Below, in pieces: positions 34,257 through 43,430 of a stretch of DNA of 64,000 bases. The position numbers and the translations under genes are program-made. Below the pieces are notes generated by a model. It had not been told where the DNA came from. It saw only the letters and a list, made by a program, of their open reading frames with translations, and did no database searches. Positions within the stretch are counted from its first letter, which is position 1; each line of letters begins with the position of its first letter. This DNA is from Gracilimonas halophila (GTDB taxonomy: Bacteria > Bacteroidota > Rhodothermia > Balneolales > Balneolaceae), in the NCBI RefSeq assembly GCF_042684365.1, contig NZ_JBHULI010000024.1, forward strand, positions 620,001-684,000. The letters are read 5' to 3'.

Positions 34257-35332
34257 GATCCCTCTCCTTCATAGGTATTAACTTCATCAACTTTCACTTC
34301 TGAACCTACCCTTACCTGAAGTAAACCGGTGGTGAGTACCGTGTCTCCCGGGGCTATTCCTTCAGTGATCTGCACATGACTGGCTGTTCGTATTCCGGTT
34401 GATACTTGCTGTTCTTCAACCCTGCCATCTTTAAGTAGAAATACTTTTTGCCCGTTCAGTTCCGGAATTACCGATATGGTTGGTATCATCAAAGCATCTT
34501 CAATTTCCTCAAAGATCAGTTCCAGGTTTGCAAAAGCTCCCGGCAATAATTTCCCTTCCACATTATCAGCCAAAGCACGGATGCGCAGAGTTCTGGTCTG
34601 AGTTTCAATACGTGGTTCAATAGCATAAATAGATGCTTCAAAATCATCCTCCTGCCCCTGAACATTAAAGATCACACGATCTCCGTTTTGAACCACCCCG
34701 GCATACCTTTCAGGAACTGAGAATTCTATCTTTATCGGGTTGATGGATTGCAGATTAGCGATCTCAGAAGTTGGGGATATATAGCTCCCGTTACTTACAT
34801 ACCTAAGCCCGACTATCCCGTCAAATGGAGCCAATATTTCTGTTTTCTCGATCTGGGCTTCAATAAGATCAGCTTCCGATCTGAGTACATTCAATTCGTT
34901 TAAGGTAGCATCATAGTCTTCCTGGCTGATCCCTCCTCTTTCAAGCAGTTGCTTTTGGCGCTGTTCCCGTACTTCCGCCAGGTTGATCCTGAATTCAGCC
35001 TGCTGAAGTTGAGCCTGAAGCTCACGATCGTTTATCTTTATCAGTACTTCGCCTTCTCTTACTTCCCTTCCTTCTTCAAGGCTTAACTCCACGATCTTAC
35101 CTGAGATCTCACTTCTCAGATCTACAGACTCATTGGCAAGCAATGTCCCTGTAGTGAATATCTTATTCTCAAAAACCTCAGGTTCTACCAAATGTACATT
35201 TACTGATAGCGGAGAATTACCGGACCCGGATTGATTTTGACCAGCTGATTCTCCGTTAGAACTAAGAATTTTTGGGATCGCTAAAAGACCCAATACAACC
35301 AAGATTCCGATAATGATAAATAATCGCTTCAT
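34253..35332 (-). CDS. RND efflux periplasmic adaptor subunit (membrane fusion protein)
   Basis: The 359-residue protein has an N-terminal membrane anchor (LFIIIGILVVLGLLAIP). The HlyD/AcrA order is visible: lipoyl half-motifs SGKIVELSLEEGREVREGEV and TEILAPFDGIVGLRYVSNGS around a coiled-coil hairpin (QLQQAEFRINLAEVREQRQK), then a beta-barrel (IEFSVPERYAGVVQNGDRV). It is the first gene of the three-gene pump operon and connects permease and TolC. No repressor gene is adjacent. Confidence 0.94.
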   Translation of the reverse strand: MKRLFIIIGILVVLGLLAIPKILSSNGESAGQNQSGSGNSPLSVNVHLVEPEVFENKIFTTGTLLANESVDLRSEISGKIVELSLEEGREVREGEVLIKINDRELQAQLQQAEFRINLAEVREQRQKQLLERGGISQEDYDATLNELNVLRSEADLIEAQIEKTEILAPFDGIVGLRYVSNGSYISPTSEIANLQSINPIKIEFSVPERYAGVVQNGDRVIFNVQGQEDDFEASIYAIEPRIETQTRTLRIRALADNVEGKLLPGAFANLELIFEEIEDALMIPTISVIPELNGQKVFLLKDGRVEEQQVSTGIRTASHVQITEGIAPGDTVLTTGLLQVRVGSEVKVDEVNTYEGEGS

Positions 35333-35426
35333 TTACTTTTTACTATGTTTTTGAATAATTATACAAGATAACCACAAACGCGGACTAACCATTCTCAGTC
35401 TTGAAAAGGCTTGTAAAAAATTGCAT

Positions 35427-35459
35427 AAAAAAAGCGATGCAGTTAACTGCATCGCTTTT
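35427..35459 (-). terminator. Rho-independent terminator of trxA
   Basis: A perfect 30-base palindrome (arm aaaagcgatgcagtt, 35430-35459) has a minus-strand T-run supplied by the A-run from 35427. It lies 22 bases after the trxA stop and upstream of the efflux operon. Confidence 0.9.
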
Positions 35460-35481
35460 AAAAGTCTCGAGAAAGTCGCTG

Positions 35482-35808
35482 TCAGGCTACTTGTGCTTCC
35501 AATTGTTTTGTAAGCTGAGATTTAGGAACGGCACCCACGATCTGATCTACCACTTCACCATCTTTAAAAATAAGAAGTGAAGGAATACTGCGAATGCCAT
35601 ATTTCACAGAAACCTCGGGGTTACTGTCCACATCAACTTTTCCGATCTTGGCTTTGCCTTCATATTCACCGGCTAATTCTTCAACGATCGGCCCGATCAT
35701 TCGGCAAGGGCCACACCATTCTGCCCAAAAGTCAACTAAGACCGGTTTGTCAGATTTAAGTACTTCAGTGTCAAAGTTGCTGTCAGTAAATTCAATTGGT
35801 TTTCCCAT
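35482..35808 (-). CDS. trxA: Thioredoxin
   Basis: The 108-residue classical thioredoxin has active site W31-C32-G-P-C35 in FWAEWCGPCRM, the buried Asp in PVLVDFWAE, and the cis-Pro loop SIPSLLIFKDG. There is no signal peptide, so it is a cytoplasmic general disulfide reductant. It stands alone between dnaE and the efflux operon, with its own terminator. Confidence 0.97.
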   Translation of the reverse strand: MGKPIEFTDSNFDTEVLKSDKPVLVDFWAEWCGPCRMIGPIVEELAGEYEGKAKIGKVDVDSNPEVSVKYGIRSIPSLLIFKDGEVVDQIVGAVPKSQLTKQLEAQVA

Positions 35809-35938
35809 AATGCTTGTCAGTTAGATTTATTGGATATTTCTTTAATCTTGAACAAATATCGGAAAATTTCATTCAACATTACATATTCTTTTGAGTTATA
35901 GGGGTTATAGTATGCAGTGATACGGTAAGGTGGCGCTA

Positions 35939-38900
35939 TTAATTCCCATGGACAAGCTGCACTGACTCTTCCCCTAAAACCTCTCGCAGCCCCCGTAACA
36001 GTTCATCATTAGGCTCCACTACAAAATTTCGCACATTCATTCTGATCGGAGCGTTGGCTTCCTGACTGTGGATGCAAAAACGAACAGTTGTAGTCCCTTT
36101 ATTGAGGGAAAATAAGGTTTCTACCTGTTTGAGATCATTCTTATCCAGTTCAGAGGTCTTCAAGTCGATCTTCAGATTCAACTGCTCCTGAAACTTCTCA
36201 CGCAGATTTTCCACCCGCTCAAAATTATTGGCGATCACTTTGGGTTGCCCGCCTCTCGTATCTACCACACCGTCAATAAAAAGCACATTATCGGTTTGAA
36301 GCAGCCCCATATACTGATCATAGGTTTTGCTGAACGCGATCACTTCCGTGGAGTTATTCAGATCCTCAACCTGAAGGAACGCAAACGGCCGGCCTTTTTT
36401 ATCTGTCACTCTTTTAATGCCCGTGATGATCGCAATGAACTTAATATTATTACGGTCCGACATTCTGCCAAATACATCATCGCTTAAATTCTGTTTCCCG
36501 AACAACCGGATCTCTTCTTTAAACCGGCTTAACGGATGTCCGCTCAAATAAAATCCGATTAGCTCCCTTTCTTTGTTGAGTCGCTCGATCTGTGTCCAGC
36601 GAGGAACTTCCCGCAGTTTTGGCTCCTGAGAACCCGGGCCGCCACTGTCTCCACCGAATAAATTACCTTGGTTCAGCCTGATCTCCTCCTGCTTGCGAAC
36701 AGCATAGGAAAGGATATCCTCCAGCGATTCATGAAGCTGAGCCCTGTTATCATTCAGCGTATCAAATGCGCCGGCAATAGTAAGGCTTTCCAGTGTTTTT
36801 CGATTGCATACCCGGAGATCCACACGAGTGGCAAAATCAAAGATGGAAGTAAAATCTCCATTCTCTTCGCGCTCTTCCACAATATGCTGAATAGCGGACG
36901 ATCCCACCCCTTTTATCGCAGACATTCCGTATTGAACCCGCCCGTCTTTGGCTCGGAATTTTCCACGGGCAGTGTTGATATTTGGCGGATCAACGGCTAT
37001 TCCCATCCTTTGACATTCCTCAATGAATGACGCCACCTTCTTGATGTCGCTCATGTTGTGGGTCATCACTGCAGCCATATATTCAGCCGGGTAGTTGGCT
37101 TTAAAATACATGGTGTGATAGGCCACTACGGAATAAGCTGCCGAGTGAGATTTATTAAATCCATAACCGGCAAACAACGCCATCTTGTCGAAGACTTCCT
37201 TGGCCGTTTTCTCATCGTACCCTTTCTCGACCGCCTGTTTCACAAATTTCTCTTCTTCCGGTGGGAGAAGCTCAGGCTTTTTCTTACCCATGATACGTCG
37301 AAGTACATCCGCTTCACCGAGTGAGTAGCCACCCATTCGCTGTGCCACTTTCATGATCTGCTCCTGGTAGATCATAATACCGTAGGTCGGCTCCAGGATC
37401 TCGATCAGATCTTCATGGTCGTACTCCACTTTCTCGCGACCGTGTTTACGCTCAATATAATCCGGAATGAACTGCATCGGACCCGGACGGTACAGGGCGT
37501 TCATGGCGATAAGGTCATTGATATCCGTGGGTTTCAGGTTCTTGAGATGCTTGCGCATCCCTTCACTCTCAAACTGAAACGTACCCAGCGTACCGCCCTG
37601 CTGATAGAGTTTATAGGTCTTGTCGTCATCCAGGGGAATATCATCCAGGTTATATTCCTTGCCAAAGTTCTCTTTTACATAGCTGATGGCCGTTTTCAGA
37701 ATAGATAAGGTTTTCAATCCCAGGAAATCCATCTTCAGCATCCCCGCATTCTCGATCACATTACCATCGAATTGGGTCACATAAAGATCCGCATCCTTGG
37801 CGGTACTTACCGGGATATACTCCGTAAGTTTATCAGGAGCAATGATCACCCCGGCGGCGTGAATACCGGTATTCCGTACTGAACCTTCCAGCACATGTGC
37901 CATCCTGAGTGTCTCCGCTTCCAGGCCTTCCCCATCTCTGATATCCCTTAATTCCTTTACTTCTGAGAAGGCATCATCCAGCGTTGTTCCTGGGCGTTCC
38001 GGGACAAGTTTAGCAATTCGGTCGGCATCGGAAAGTGGAAGGTCGAGCACACGCGCCACGTCACGAACGGAAGAACGGGCAGCCATAGAACCAAAAGTGA
38101 TGATATGCGCTACCTGATCAACACCATATTTATTCACCACATACTCGATCACGCGCTGCCGGCCGTCGTCATCAAAATCAATATCAATATCGGGCATCGA
38201 CACTCGCTCGGGATTCAGAAACCGCTCAAAAAGCAGATCATACTTCAGAGGATCTATATTGGTGATCCCCGTACAATAAGCAACTACGGAGCCGGCCGCT
38301 GAACCACGTCCCGGCCCCACATAAACGCCCATATCCCGGGCCGCTGCAATGAAATCCTGAACGATGAGGAAATATCCCGCAAAACCCATTTCCCTGATGA
38401 TCCCAAGCTCCAGTTCTATCCGCTCAGTAACCTCTTCATCAATTTCTTTGTAGCGGGGCTTCGCTCCTTCATACGTCAGGTGTTTCAGATACTCATCCTC
38501 TGTCTCAAATCCTTCAGGAAGCTCAAATCGGGGAAGCTGTATCTCACGTTCCAGTTTGATGGGCTCTATTTTCTCGACGATCTCCTGCGTACTTACAATA
38601 GCCTCCGGCATATCCGGAAAGAGGTCCTTCATCGCATCCTGCGATTTGAAGTAGAACTCATTGTTCGGGAAGCCATACCGGTAATCGCGGCCCTTACCCT
38701 TGGGAGTGCTCATCAATTCGCCGTCGTCTATACAGATCAGGGCATCGTGGGCTTTGGCATCTTCCTCATCCAGATAAAACACATTGTTCGTGGCTACCAG
38801 TTTCACCCCGTATTTCTCTGAAAAGGATTTGAAAACGTCATTCACGCGCTTCTCCTCTTCCAACCCGTGATTCAACACTTCCAGATAGAAATCATCGCCA

Positions 38901-40156
38901 AAGGTTTCCATCCACCACTGCAGTTCCTCTTCGGCAAACTCCTGTCCTTTATTCAGAATAAGATCTGCAAGCCAACCCCGAACCCCTCCGCTCAGGCAGA
39001 TCACATCTTCGGAATATTTAGCGATCACTTCCTTATCAATTCGGGGATATTTATAATAGTAGCCTTCCGTAAAACCTATGGAACTTAGCTTGGATAGATT
39101 CTTATACCCATTCTGATTCTTGGCAAACATCGGGATCTGATAGCGCCGATCTTTATTATCCCTGGTGAATTTCTTTATGGTGCGATCCTCCACCACATAA
39201 AACTCACAGCCAATAATGGGCTTGATCCCTTCGGCATGAGCCGTGGCTGCAAATGAAAACGCCCCGTACATATTCCCCAGATCAGTAAGTCCGACCGCGC
39301 TCATCCCTTCATCTTTGGCCTTTTTAACCAGTTCTTTGATACCTGCAGTAGCCTGAAGGACCGAAAACTTCGAATGATTATGGAGGTGCGTAAAGGTAAC
39401 CTGCTCTATTAGCTCGCTACCAGTTGTCTCTTCTTCGTTTCCACTTTTTTTTTGAGCCGCTAGTTTCTCTTCCGACTGCTTTGTTTTGAAACGGGACGGA
39501 GAAACGAGATCAATATACTCTTCCCTCTTCATGTAGCTCTGTGCCGATTCATACAATTTGGCATCCATCGGGAAGTTGATCTTGGTAGCACCGGTACGAA
39601 CCATCTCCAGGAAAATACGGGCTGTTGCTTCCACATCCGCTGCGGCATCGTGGGCATCTTCAAAACCCTGATCAAAAAGGGCGTGATGTAACTCACCTAA
39701 AGAAGGCCATTTATAATTTCCTCCACGACCTCCTTCGATCTTGGCAACATCCGTTCCGTCGAGCTTGGTATCGATCTTGGGTTTATCAAGAATGGCAGAC
39801 GAGATCTTCTTTCGAAGATACTCCGCTCCCATAACTTTCTCATCAAAACTGACATTATGCCCGATGAGGAAATGAGCGTTATTGATATCCTTTGAAAATT
39901 CTTTCAGCACGAAATCCAGCTCTACCCCTTCTTCCTGAGCACGCTCGGTTGAGATCCCATGAATTTTCTCCGAGTTGAAAGGAATGGTAAACCCTTCCGG
40001 TTTCACAATATAGTTCCCACTGTTAATGAGCTTACCGGTATGGTCATGGAGCTGCCATGCAAGCTGTACCAGGCGCGGCCAGTTGTCTAGATCGGTGATC
40101 GGGGCCGAAAAATCTTGAGGTAACCCGGTGGTTTCTGTATCAAAAATCAGGTACAT
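35939..40156 (-). CDS. dnaE: DNA polymerase III alpha subunit with fused N-terminal DnaQ-like proofreading exonuclease
   Basis: The 1405-residue protein has residues 1-190 as a DEDDh 3'-5' exonuclease: D6 and E8 (FDTETTGL), H100/D105 region (IGHNVSFDEKV), H169 and D174 (EDAHDAAADVEA). A linker of about 60 residues leads to a PHP domain beginning FTHLHNHSKFSVL (about 255). The polymerase core has VYVGPGRGSAAGSVVAY and the catalytic triad segment SMPDIDIDFDDDGR. The LYRPGPMQFIPDYI fingers, a helix-hairpin-helix and an OB fold (FIAIITGIKRVTDKKGRPF) follow. It replicates the chromosome, with proofreading apparently in the same chain. It is monocistronic. Confidence 0.96.
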   Translation of the reverse strand: MYLIFDTETTGLPQDFSAPITDLDNWPRLVQLAWQLHDHTGKLINSGNYIVKPEGFTIPFNSEKIHGISTERAQEEGVELDFVLKEFSKDINNAHFLIGHNVSFDEKVMGAEYLRKKISSAILDKPKIDTKLDGTDVAKIEGGRGGNYKWPSLGELHHALFDQGFEDAHDAAADVEATARIFLEMVRTGATKINFPMDAKLYESAQSYMKREEYIDLVSPSRFKTKQSEEKLAAQKKSGNEEETTGSELIEQVTFTHLHNHSKFSVLQATAGIKELVKKAKDEGMSAVGLTDLGNMYGAFSFAATAHAEGIKPIIGCEFYVVEDRTIKKFTRDNKDRRYQIPMFAKNQNGYKNLSKLSSIGFTEGYYYKYPRIDKEVIAKYSEDVICLSGGVRGWLADLILNKGQEFAEEELQWWMETFGDDFYLEVLNHGLEEEKRVNDVFKSFSEKYGVKLVATNNVFYLDEEDAKAHDALICIDDGELMSTPKGKGRDYRYGFPNNEFYFKSQDAMKDLFPDMPEAIVSTQEIVEKIEPIKLEREIQLPRFELPEGFETEDEYLKHLTYEGAKPRYKEIDEEVTERIELELGIIREMGFAGYFLIVQDFIAAARDMGVYVGPGRGSAAGSVVAYCTGITNIDPLKYDLLFERFLNPERVSMPDIDIDFDDDGRQRVIEYVVNKYGVDQVAHIITFGSMAARSSVRDVARVLDLPLSDADRIAKLVPERPGTTLDDAFSEVKELRDIRDGEGLEAETLRMAHVLEGSVRNTGIHAAGVIIAPDKLTEYIPVSTAKDADLYVTQFDGNVIENAGMLKMDFLGLKTLSILKTAISYVKENFGKEYNLDDIPLDDDKTYKLYQQGGTLGTFQFESEGMRKHLKNLKPTDINDLIAMNALYRPGPMQFIPDYIERKHGREKVEYDHEDLIEILEPTYGIMIYQEQIMKVAQRMGGYSLGEADVLRRIMGKKKPELLPPEEEKFVKQAVEKGYDEKTAKEVFDKMALFAGYGFNKSHSAAYSVVAYHTMYFKANYPAEYMAAVMTHNMSDIKKVASFIEECQRMGIAVDPPNINTARGKFRAKDGRVQYGMSAIKGVGSSAIQHIVEEREENGDFTSIFDFATRVDLRVCNRKTLESLTIAGAFDTLNDNRAQLHESLEDILSYAVRKQEEIRLNQGNLFGGDSGGPGSQEPKLREVPRWTQIERLNKERELIGFYLSGHPLSRFKEEIRLFGKQNLSDDVFGRMSDRNNIKFIAIITGIKRVTDKKGRPFAFLQVEDLNNSTEVIAFSKTYDQYMGLLQTDNVLFIDGVVDTRGGQPKVIANNFERVENLREKFQEQLNLKIDLKTSELDKNDLKQVETLFSLNKGTTTVRFCIHSQEANAPIRMNVRNFVVEPNDELLRGLREVLGEESVQLVHGN

Positions 40157-40255
40157 GTAATCCCTTCGTTGGAGTAGAACTTCAAAGTTTGAATATACTA
40201 TTCCTAAGCTTTCTATTCGAAGCTATTTGTTAACTATTTATCCACATTTTGGAAG

Positions 40256-40331
40256 AAGTAAAAAGGCAAAAGGCAAAAGTGAAAGGTTTCATTAATCTAC
40301 CCTTTCACTTTTCACCTTTGCCTTTTCACTT
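40256..40331. repeat. Internally repetitive hairpin element between acyP and dnaE
   Basis: The left arm 40256-40287 is built of aaaaggc/aaaagtg-like words. The right arm 40299-40331 is its near-complement (about 26 of 31 positions pair), with a short loop. It begins 1 base after the acyP stop (minus strand), so it probably ends that transcript. Confidence 0.8.
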
Positions 40332-40332
40332 A

Positions 40333-40602
40333 TCATAACTCCACTGAGAAATCCTCAAAGTCCTCATCGTCCGATTCTTTACTAACCTCAATACTCTGCA
40401 CATAGCTTGCTACAGGGCCTTTTTTGCATCGTTCGACAAGTTCTTCGATCTGCTCCTCATCTCCCTGAAAAACAGCTTCCACTCTCCCATCCGATAAGTT
40501 TTTTACCCAACCGGTTACCCCAAGTGCTTCGGCGTTCTTTCGGGTGAAATGGCGGAAACCCACACCCTGAACTCGTCCTGTTATAAAAATATGCTTCTTC
40601 AA
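40333..40602 (-). CDS. acyP: Acylphosphatase
   Basis: The 89-residue protein has full family length. The signature ITGRVQGVGFRHFTRKNAEA contains the phosphate-binding Arg, and GWVKNLSDGRVEAVFQGDEE contains the catalytic Asn. It hydrolyses acyl phosphates such as acetyl or carbamoyl phosphate. The C-terminus is unusually acidic (ESDDEDFEDFSVEL). It is divergent from oxyR, and a repetitive hairpin immediately follows its stop. Confidence 0.96.
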   Translation of the reverse strand: MKKHIFITGRVQGVGFRHFTRKNAEALGVTGWVKNLSDGRVEAVFQGDEEQIEELVERCKKGPVASYVQSIEVSKESDDEDFEDFSVEL

Positions 40603-40695
40603 TATTCTGCCTTTTTGTTTTTAAAGCTCTATTTTACCATTATCGTCAACTATAAAAAATGATTCCGCAGCGTTTCGTTCAACTATCTTACATCC

Positions 40696-41628
40696 ATGAC
40701 CTTAACTCAACTTTCCTACATCGTTGCCGTCGACAAACATCGACACTTTGCCACCGCAGCTCAGAAGATCTATATCACCCAGCCTACACTCAGTATGCAG
40801 ATACAGAAGCTGGAGGATGAACTCGGCGTGCTCATTTTTGACCGGTCGAAGTCGCCGGTGGTTCCTACTGCTATGGGAGAGGAGATCATCGAACAGGCCA
40901 AGTTGATACTGAGCGGAGCCAAACATATTGAAGATATGGTGGCTGTTCAGGGTGAAACACTGAGGGGAACCTTCCGGGTAGGAATTATCCCTACAATTGC
41001 TCCATACTTAGTGCCGCTTTTTCTGAAGCCTTTTATTGAAAAATATCCGGAAGTAGAGCTGATCTTTGAAGAAGCCCTCACGGCTGAAGTGCTGAAAGGA
41101 TTGAATGAAGATTATTTTGACGTTGGCATTATCGCCACACCAACCGAGCAGCATATGTACGAGCGCGACCTATACCTTGAGCCGTTTCTGGCATATGTGA
41201 GCAGCAACCATGAGTTAGCTAAGAAAGACAAGATCTGCATTGACGATCTGTATAAAGAAGATCTGTGGCTGCTGAATGAAGGACACTGCTTCCGGGATCA
41301 AACCATGAAGCTGTGCAAGAAGAACAACGAGAAGCGAAACAAAGCACCCATCATTTTTGAAAGCGGAAACCTTGAAACCCTGAAGCGACTTGTGGAGCAG
41401 GATTTCGGCGTCACCCTAATGCCCTACCTAGCCATGAACGAACAGGACAACAGCTGCACGAACGGCATTGTGAAGGAATTCGAAGACCCCATCCCTTCCC
41501 GCAAGATCCGTCTGGTGTACAGCCGTGAATTCCTCAAACAAAACCTGATCGATGCTTTTGCAACGGTTATCACAGACTCGATCCCCAAAGAACTGGAATC
41601 CCAGGAAGAAGCGATGGTTATTGAGTGA
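40696..41628 (+). CDS. oxyR: OxyR-type hydrogen peroxide-sensing LysR regulator
   Basis: The 310-residue LysR protein has an N-terminal winged helix (MTLTQLSYIVAVDKHRHFAT, ITQPTLSMQIQKLEDELGV). In the regulatory domain, C198 and C207 lie in NEGHCFRDQTMKLC, the same context and 9-residue spacing as the peroxide-sensing disulfide pair of E. coli OxyR (C199/C208). It should activate peroxide-defence genes. None (katG, ahpC, dps) is in this window. The divergent neighbour is acyP. Confidence 0.93.
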   Translation: MTLTQLSYIVAVDKHRHFATAAQKIYITQPTLSMQIQKLEDELGVLIFDRSKSPVVPTAMGEEIIEQAKLILSGAKHIEDMVAVQGETLRGTFRVGIIPTIAPYLVPLFLKPFIEKYPEVELIFEEALTAEVLKGLNEDYFDVGIIATPTEQHMYERDLYLEPFLAYVSSNHELAKKDKICIDDLYKEDLWLLNEGHCFRDQTMKLCKKNNEKRNKAPIIFESGNLETLKRLVEQDFGVTLMPYLAMNEQDNSCTNGIVKEFEDPIPSRKIRLVYSREFLKQNLIDAFATVITDSIPKELESQEEAMVIE

Positions 41629-41635
41629 GGCAGGT

Positions 41636-41676
41636 AACATTGAATATTCAAAATTGAACTTTGAATATTCAATGTT
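41636..41676. repeat. Perfect AT-rich hairpin between oxyR and a small membrane protein gene
   Basis: A 17-bp perfect inverted repeat (aacattgaatattcaaa) has a 7-nt loop, whose sequence attgaac resembles part of the arm. It lies 7 bases after the oxyR stop between convergent genes. It may act as a bidirectional terminator, although a T-run is lacking. Confidence 0.85.
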
Positions 41677-41689
41677 GAAGAGTTAATAA

Positions 41690-41887
41690 CTATTTTTTCT
41701 TTACCAGCCCAGCTCCACCCAATATTGCGGCTACAGCACCAACCACAAGCATTATAATGGCATTGGTAGAACCCGCTCCGCCAAAGGCCTGATCAAGCTC
41801 TGAGCCAAACGAGTTATATTCCTGATATCCAAAATAAAGAAGGAGTACGCCGGCGATGAAAAGTGCAACAGAGATCGTTCGCTTCAT
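41690..41887 (-). CDS. Small membrane protein, DUF3185-like
   Basis: The 65-residue protein has two transmembrane helices: ISVALFIAGVLLLYFGYQEY and IIMLVVGAVAAILGGAGLV. The pattern of a first helix ending FGY, a short polar loop with FGGAGSTNA, and a final helix matches DUF3185. It is an inner-membrane protein of unknown function, too short for an enzyme. Its downstream side faces oxyR across the AT-rich hairpin. Confidence 0.75.
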   Translation of the reverse strand: MKRTISVALFIAGVLLLYFGYQEYNSFGSELDQAFGGAGSTNAIIMLVVGAVAAILGGAGLVKKK

Positions 41888-42295
41888 AGGTTCTATTGTT
41901 GTTTGGATTTTTACCTATCTAAGAATTTTAGAAAACAAGAGCAATACGCATTGGGTATTGATGATATTTAGATGAGGTAATATATCCTGAATCAAGAGTA
42001 CAGCATCTTCATATCTGATTTTGGTTTAATTTGAAATAAGAATTAATCCTAAATATACCTGCCACGAACTGTCACCCTCTCTTCTTAGTTTAGTGATTGA
42101 AGTAAATAAACAACTCCGCGAAGTCGTCATCCTGAGCGGTAAGTAGCATTATAGTGCTGGATGTTAATAGCGAAGGATCTCAAATTCTTACCTGATGAAT
42201 AGTTCAAAGTTTGAGATCCCTCGTGTCAGACACCTTCAATCTTTCTGAATGATACGCACTCAGGATGACGACGAATCGGAAAAAGAAATAACCAC
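41888..42295. other. Intergenic region (408 bases) with a large palindromic repeat
   Basis: The first ~230 bases show no gene or clear signal apart from A/T-rich sequence suitable for promoters. The rest is occupied by the nested palindromic element at 42121-42274, which ends 21 bases before the exonuclease start. Confidence 0.6.
42121..42274. repeat. Nested palindromic intergenic repeat (GTCATCCTGAG type)
   Basis: The outer arms gtcgtcatcctgag (42123-42136) and ctcaggatgacgac (42259-42272) pair perfectly. A nested inner pair, cgaaggatctcaaa (42171-42184) with tttgagatccctcg (42210-42223), pairs with one mismatch. From memory, gtcatcctgag / gaaggatct repeats of this kind are dispersed in many Bacteroidota and other genomes; the copy number here is unknown. 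There is no ORF inside, so it is not an insertion sequence by itself. Confidence 0.85.
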
Positions 42296-43285
42296 ATGCT
42301 CAAGATCACCAAAGCCGGAAATCATGGAATATTGCTGCCGCAGCTGAGCATTGGCCTTGATTACAGCGGCTCCAAGGCAGAGCATGTGTTTGTCTCTCAT
42401 GGCCATGCCGATCACATTCCCTGGAAAAACAGAGGAACGGTATATGCCACTCCTCCCACTTCCTCTTTTATGAAATTGCGGGGTGTTAAATATGAGGTTC
42501 AGGAGCTTCCGTTTCAGAAGACATTGGAAACCGAAAACGCCCGGATCACTTTTTACCCTGCCGGACACATTCTCGGCTCGGCTATGACTTTCGTGGAAAG
42601 CGACTTCGGCAACCTCCTTTACACCGGTGATTACCGCACCCCGCCCTCTCCCGCCACGGAGGGATTTGAACTTCCCGATAAATCCATTGATACCTTTATT
42701 ACGGAGGCGACCTTCAGTCTGCCCGTGTACAAATGGAAATCGTATGAGGAGCTGAAGGCTGAGGTCACTGGCTTTGTCCAAGAAGCACTGAACAATGAAT
42801 ACACTCCGGTCTTCTTAGCGTACAACCTCGGAAAAGCACAGGAGATCATGTTTTTATTGAAAGACCTGGTCCATCCCATTCAGATTCACGGAGCGGGATA
42901 TAAACTTTGTGAGGTTTATGAGGAACACGGATTCCCTCTCGGAAATTATGAGAGCTACGACCGGGACACCTGCGAAGGCAAGATCCTGATCTGCCCGGGT
43001 TCTGCCCTCAACAACGGCTTTGCATCGAATGTGAAGAAAAAGCGCATTGCCTATTGTTCGGGCTGGGCGGCTATGGAAGCACGCCGAAGTCAGCTTACCG
43101 TAGATAAACTCATCCCCCTTTCCGATCACCTGGATTTTTTCGAGCTGATCGATCTTTGCGAAAAACTTCAGCCCAAGATCACCTACATCACGCATACTCC
43201 CAATCCGAATGTGGTAAAGCATTACCTGGATGAGCGTGGAATTCCTTCTCAGTTTTTAGATATGGCGGCGGGACCGAATGACTAA
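42296..43285 (+). CDS. Ligase-associated DNA exonuclease (metallo-beta-lactamase fold)
   Basis: The 329-residue protein has the metallo-beta-lactamase metal motif HGHADH (FVSHGHADHIPW), then YPAGHILGSAMTFVE, LLYTGDYRT and the C-terminal THTPNPN. This is the exonuclease family encoded next to bacterial ATP-dependent ligases, a distant relative of mRNA-processing/SNM1 nucleases. The ligase gene follows after 145 bases containing a repeat element. The usual third and fourth members of the cassette (Lhr-type helicase and PdeM-type phosphoesterase) are absent here. Confidence 0.92.
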   Translation: MLKITKAGNHGILLPQLSIGLDYSGSKAEHVFVSHGHADHIPWKNRGTVYATPPTSSFMKLRGVKYEVQELPFQKTLETENARITFYPAGHILGSAMTFVESDFGNLLYTGDYRTPPSPATEGFELPDKSIDTFITEATFSLPVYKWKSYEELKAEVTGFVQEALNNEYTPVFLAYNLGKAQEIMFLLKDLVHPIQIHGAGYKLCEVYEEHGFPLGNYESYDRDTCEGKILICPGSALNNGFASNVKKKRIAYCSGWAAMEARRSQLTVDKLIPLSDHLDFFELIDLCEKLQPKITYITHTPNPNVVKHYLDERGIPSQFLDMAAGPND

Positions 43286-43290
43286 TGTTC

Positions 43291-43418
43291 AATTTTAAGT
43301 GTTAAATATTAGGTCAACCAATAAACAAGCTTATGGAAAATCCAGATTTTTTTAACGACTCGTTTTTTATAACAACCTCAATTGCACATTTAACATTTAA
43401 AATTTAGCATTTAAAATT
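43291..43418. repeat. AT-rich inverted-repeat element between exonuclease and ligase genes
   Basis: The left arm 43291-43311 (aattttaagtgttaaatatta) and right arm 43398-43418 pair at about 18 of 21 positions across an 86-base spacer. The right side is repetitive (catttaacatttaaaatttagc-like words). The spacer holds no ORF. Confidence 0.7.
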
Positions 43419-43430
43419 CTACAAACACTG

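Noticed and set aside
42260..42781. 173-codon minus-strand open frame overlapping the exonuclease gene
   Set aside because: It is fully antisense to a well-supported metallo-beta-lactamase gene, and its first part mirrors the HGHADH region.
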